Assembly: GCA_031275395.1 (NCBI GenBank) | Contig: JAISOU010000058.1 | Location: forward strand, 1 to 15,563 | DNA: 15,563 nt | Direction: 5' to 3' | Source of the DNA: Helicobacteraceae bacterium | GTDB taxonomy: Bacteria > Campylobacterota > Campylobacteria > Campylobacterales > SZUA-545 | In this document: positions 13,912-15,563 of the stretch, in pieces | How the letters are laid out: every line of letters begins with the position of its first letter | How positions within the stretch are numbered: the first letter of the stretch is position 1 | Position numbers and translations under genes: made by a program | The notes under the pieces: generated by a model | The model's input: only the letters and a program-made list of their open reading frames with translations | What the model was told of the DNA's origin: nothing | Databases searched by the model: none

Positions 13912-14943
13912 ATGATTTGGAAACGTAAATCCCTATTGGATAGCTATCTTTTATCGCAACTATGGACGGGCTTTTTCCCGCTCTTTGGCGCGCTTTTTTT
14001 GATCGCCACGATGGTTTCATTCGTTCAGCTTTCGGCGATGACGGCGGTTGTGAAGATTAGTTTCTCCGAGATGTTTTTTTTGTATCTGGCGCAAACGCCG
14101 CAGATTTTTTTATACGTTCTGCCCATTACCTTTTTTGCAGATTTGGCGACTACTCTGTCGCGTTTAAGCGGCGATATGGAAACGATCGTGCTTTTCAGTC
14201 TGAAAGCGAGCGTATGGAGAGTTATGCGCCCGTTTGTTCCTCTTGCCGTCGTTCTAGCGATCGGGCTTTTTGTATTGGGTATGATCGTCGCGCCAAAAGC
14301 GCAGTATCTGCAAAAGGCTTTTTTGTATGAAAAGCAGGACGACGCGCAGATCAATATCCGCGCTAGCGAGTTTGGGCAGAAATTCGGCGATTGGCTTCTA
14401 TTCGTTGGAGCGCAGGACGGGGTTGATAGCTATAAAGATGTCGCGCTTTATTCGCGCGCCAATTCAAACGACGCGAGAATCTTTGTTTTAGCCGATAGCG
14501 CAAAGGTAAGCAACAATAGCGGGGTTTTACGGCTTAATCTGCAAAACGGACGCGGTTATGAAACCAGCAAAGAGAGCGTTCGGCAGATGGATTACGAATT
14601 GATGAGGGTTAATGAAACGGGTAGGGCGCGCGCGCTGGAATACGGCGGGATCATCGAGCATTGGCAGAAGGCTAAAACAAGTCGCGGCGTCGCTAAAGAT
14701 CTAACTTGGGCGCTTCTTGCCGTAATTTTCACGCTCATTTCGCTACCGGCCGCGACGATCGGCATATATTCGCCGCGCTTTACCAAAAACCGATCCGGCG
14801 TATGGGTCTTTTTTTTCAGCGCGCTTTTTTACGCTCCCGCAATGACAATCGGGGATCGGCACGGCGTATTGGCTTTTATAGTCCCGCTTATTTGGCTTTT
14901 GATTACATTTCTGATCGTCCGCCCCAGACTTAAACATTTTTAA
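13912..14943 (+). CDS. LptF/LptG (YjgP/YjgQ)-family LPS export permease
   Basis: This is an inner-membrane permease subunit of the Lpt machine that, with LptB ATPase and LptC, pulls lipopolysaccharide from the membrane toward the outer membrane. The 343 residues show the family plan: three N-terminal membrane segments (about 18-40, 55-78, 103-127), a periplasmic beta-rich domain (about 130-260) and three C-terminal segments (about 263-285, 294-312, 319-337). The cytoplasmic loop LATTLSRLSGDMETIVL (78-94), between segments two and three, is where LptB is contacted. LptF cannot be separated from LptG by eye, so no symbol is given. It is the only secure plus-strand gene in the window. No Shine-Dalgarno sequence is visible; a four-codon frame at 13901-13915 (MPKL) overlaps the start as ATGA. 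Confidence 0.9.
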   Translation: MIWKRKSLLDSYLLSQLWTGFFPLFGALFLIATMVSFVQLSAMTAVVKISFSEMFFLYLAQTPQIFLYVLPITFFADLATTLSRLSGDMETIVLFSLKASVWRVMRPFVPLAVVLAIGLFVLGMIVAPKAQYLQKAFLYEKQDDAQINIRASEFGQKFGDWLLFVGAQDGVDSYKDVALYSRANSNDARIFVLADSAKVSNNSGVLRLNLQNGRGYETSKESVRQMDYELMRVNETGRARALEYGGIIEHWQKAKTSRGVAKDLTWALLAVIFTLISLPAATIGIYSPRFTKNRSGVWVFFFSALFYAPAMTIGDRHGVLAFIVPLIWLLITFLIVRPRLKHF

Positions 14944-14949
14944 CGCGAA

Positions 14950-15174
14950 TCATATAACTCCGCCGTCTTGTTGACGTATTTCCCCGCGCTTCCTCCCGCT
15001 TTGCTTCGCGATTACGCTTTCTTTGGAAGCTATCGCTTCGCGCAAGACAATCAAGGAAATAAAGAGAGCGACGACGACGGGGGGTAGCGCGATCAAAAGC
15101 GGCGCATTTGGGAGCGACAAATAGAGCGTGGCGCTTAAAAAAACGGCGCTTAAGGCGATAATTTTGCCAAAACT
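14950..15174 (-). pseudogene. Open hydrophobic frame without normal start; membrane gene remnant or small gene
   Basis: On the minus strand a stop-free frame runs from just after a TAA (15177-15175) to TGA at 14952-14950, about 74 codons. It reads as two hydrophobic stretches (IIALSAVFLSATLYLSL, then APLLIALPPVVVALFISLIV) and a charged tail with REAIASKES and RKRGEIRQQ. Composition and codons (AGC GCC, ATC GCG) look like real membrane protein coding in this genome. There is no ATG or GTG at its start; TTG at 15120 would drop the first helix, and ATT at 15162 would be a rare start. It could be a decayed gene, a gene with a 5' indel, or chance. It is convergent with lptF and 6 bases past its stop. 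Confidence 0.3.
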
Positions 15175-15276
15175 TTAGCGTAATTTAATTGTTTTTTAAG
15201 ATTGTTTCTGATTTAATTTCTCAAAGTTTTTGCGTTTCTTACCTTAGATCAATGCAAAAAACTTATTTTTACGCCA

Positions 15277-15283
15277 AAGGAGG
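15277..15283 (+). promoter_or_regulatory. Strong ribosome binding site
   Basis: AAGGAGG, a near-perfect Shine-Dalgarno sequence, lies 4 bases before the ATG at 15288. It is the best such site in the window and is the main reason to call the short open frame behind it a gene. Confidence 0.7.
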
Positions 15284-15287
15284 CTTC

Positions 15288-15466
15288 ATGTATTTCTTTC
15301 CGACTAGCGCCGTGTTAAGTAACGTTGCGCGGGCGATAAAACGCTTGCGAATTTTCGCTTTTGGCGCGTTAAACCTTACGATCGCAAGATTTGCGGCGGC
15401 TTATAAAAACTGCGTAACGTCGCGCTTGACTTTTGCTCCGTCGTCGTCGTTAGCCGGTCGAGTCGC
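15288..15466 (+). CDS. Unrecognised protein, N-terminal part only
   Basis: An ATG with AAGGAGG four bases upstream opens a frame that stays free of stops for about 60 codons up to the homopolymer run at 15467. The start reads MYFFPTSAVLSNVARAIKRL, followed by a basic and moderately hydrophobic stretch (RIFAFGALNLTIARFAAAY) with one cysteine and a serine run near 54. I do not recognise a family. The 3' end is lost: beyond 15467 the sequence is not believable, so length and function cannot be judged. The intergenic AT-rich stretch upstream fits a gene with its own promoter. It could also be a short spurious frame, though the ribosome site argues against that. Confidence 0.45.
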
Positions 15467-15563
15467 GGGGGGGGGGCCCCCCCCCCCCCCCCCCCGCCGG
15501 GGGAGAGGGAGTTTATATGGGGGGTTGGTTGGGGTAGGGAGAGGTGTGTGTGGGGGGGGGGGG
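15467..15563. other. Low-complexity contig-end artefact
   Basis: A run of 10 G is followed at once by 19 C, then by G-rich, T-containing sequence with almost no A or C and a final G run. This differs sharply from everything before it and resembles failed base calls (poly-G) or a mis-extended contig end. It should not be translated or used in comparisons. Confidence 0.85.

Larger units (their letters stand above)
14944..15287. other. Region downstream of lptF without a secure gene
   Basis: Its left two thirds carry the open hydrophobic minus-strand frame described separately. Positions 15181-15275 are AT-rich (runs of T and A), as expected for a promoter region of the plus-strand gene starting at 15288; TATTTT at 15264-15269 is one possible -10, but close to the start. 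I see no terminator with a T run for lptF, no tRNA and no other frame. Confidence 0.6.

Noticed and set aside
15467-15563. Genuine phase-variable G/C tract at the contig end
   Set aside because: G10 followed by C19 and a G-only tail is far outside normal biological tracts and is better explained as a read or assembly artefact.

Overview
This window looks like a chromosomal piece of a Campylobacterota (epsilonproteobacterial) genome of moderate GC. The evidence is gene content and order. A pyrD, M16 protease, dapA, SDR, pgsA run and a ppiD-like, ftsA, ftsZ run are both arrangements known from Helicobacter and Campylobacter relatives. The FtsA, PpiD-like, DapD and single-PDZ RseP proteins also resemble the forms found in that phylum. 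Species cannot be told from the sequence. Both ends are non-coding or low quality, so the window may be a whole assembly contig.

Layout. Positions 1-315 hold no convincing gene; there is a degenerate repeat-like block and a perfect 10-bp hairpin just downstream of ftsZ. On the minus strand, ppiD-like, ftsA and ftsZ (4355 down to 316) form a cell-envelope and division operon behind a candidate promoter near 4391. A second minus-strand operon (12589 down to 4439) is packed very tightly: pyrD, M16 peptidase, dapA, fabL-like enoyl-ACP reductase, pgsA, two exported TPR proteins, rseP, yggS-type PLP protein and coaE. Most junctions are ATGA or TAATG overlaps. dapD (minus) and an LptF/LptG-type lipopolysaccharide exporter subunit (plus) diverge from a 63-bp intergenic region. 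After lptF come about 340 bases without a secure gene, containing an open hydrophobic minus-strand frame that lacks a normal start. A plus-strand coding region with a strong ribosome binding site then starts at 15288 and runs into homopolymer junk, almost certainly a sequencing or assembly artefact, from about 15467 to the end.

How the genes work together. The window is mostly core envelope and precursor metabolism. FtsZ and FtsA drive septation, and DapA and DapD supply diaminopimelate/lysine for peptidoglycan. The FabL-like reductase and PgsA serve fatty-acid and phosphatidylglycerol synthesis, LptF serves LPS transport, RseP is an intramembrane protease, and the PpiD-like protein is a membrane-anchored periplasmic chaperone. 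PyrD and CoaE make pyrimidine and coenzyme A.

I did not find a convincing new defence, mobile or biosynthetic system. The most interesting accessory signals are the pair of exported TPR proteins with a shared two-cysteine C-terminal motif between pgsA and rseP, the strong enrichment of the palindrome GCGATCGC, an eight-G tract inside the ppiD-like gene, and two tail-like peptides at the end of FtsZ.
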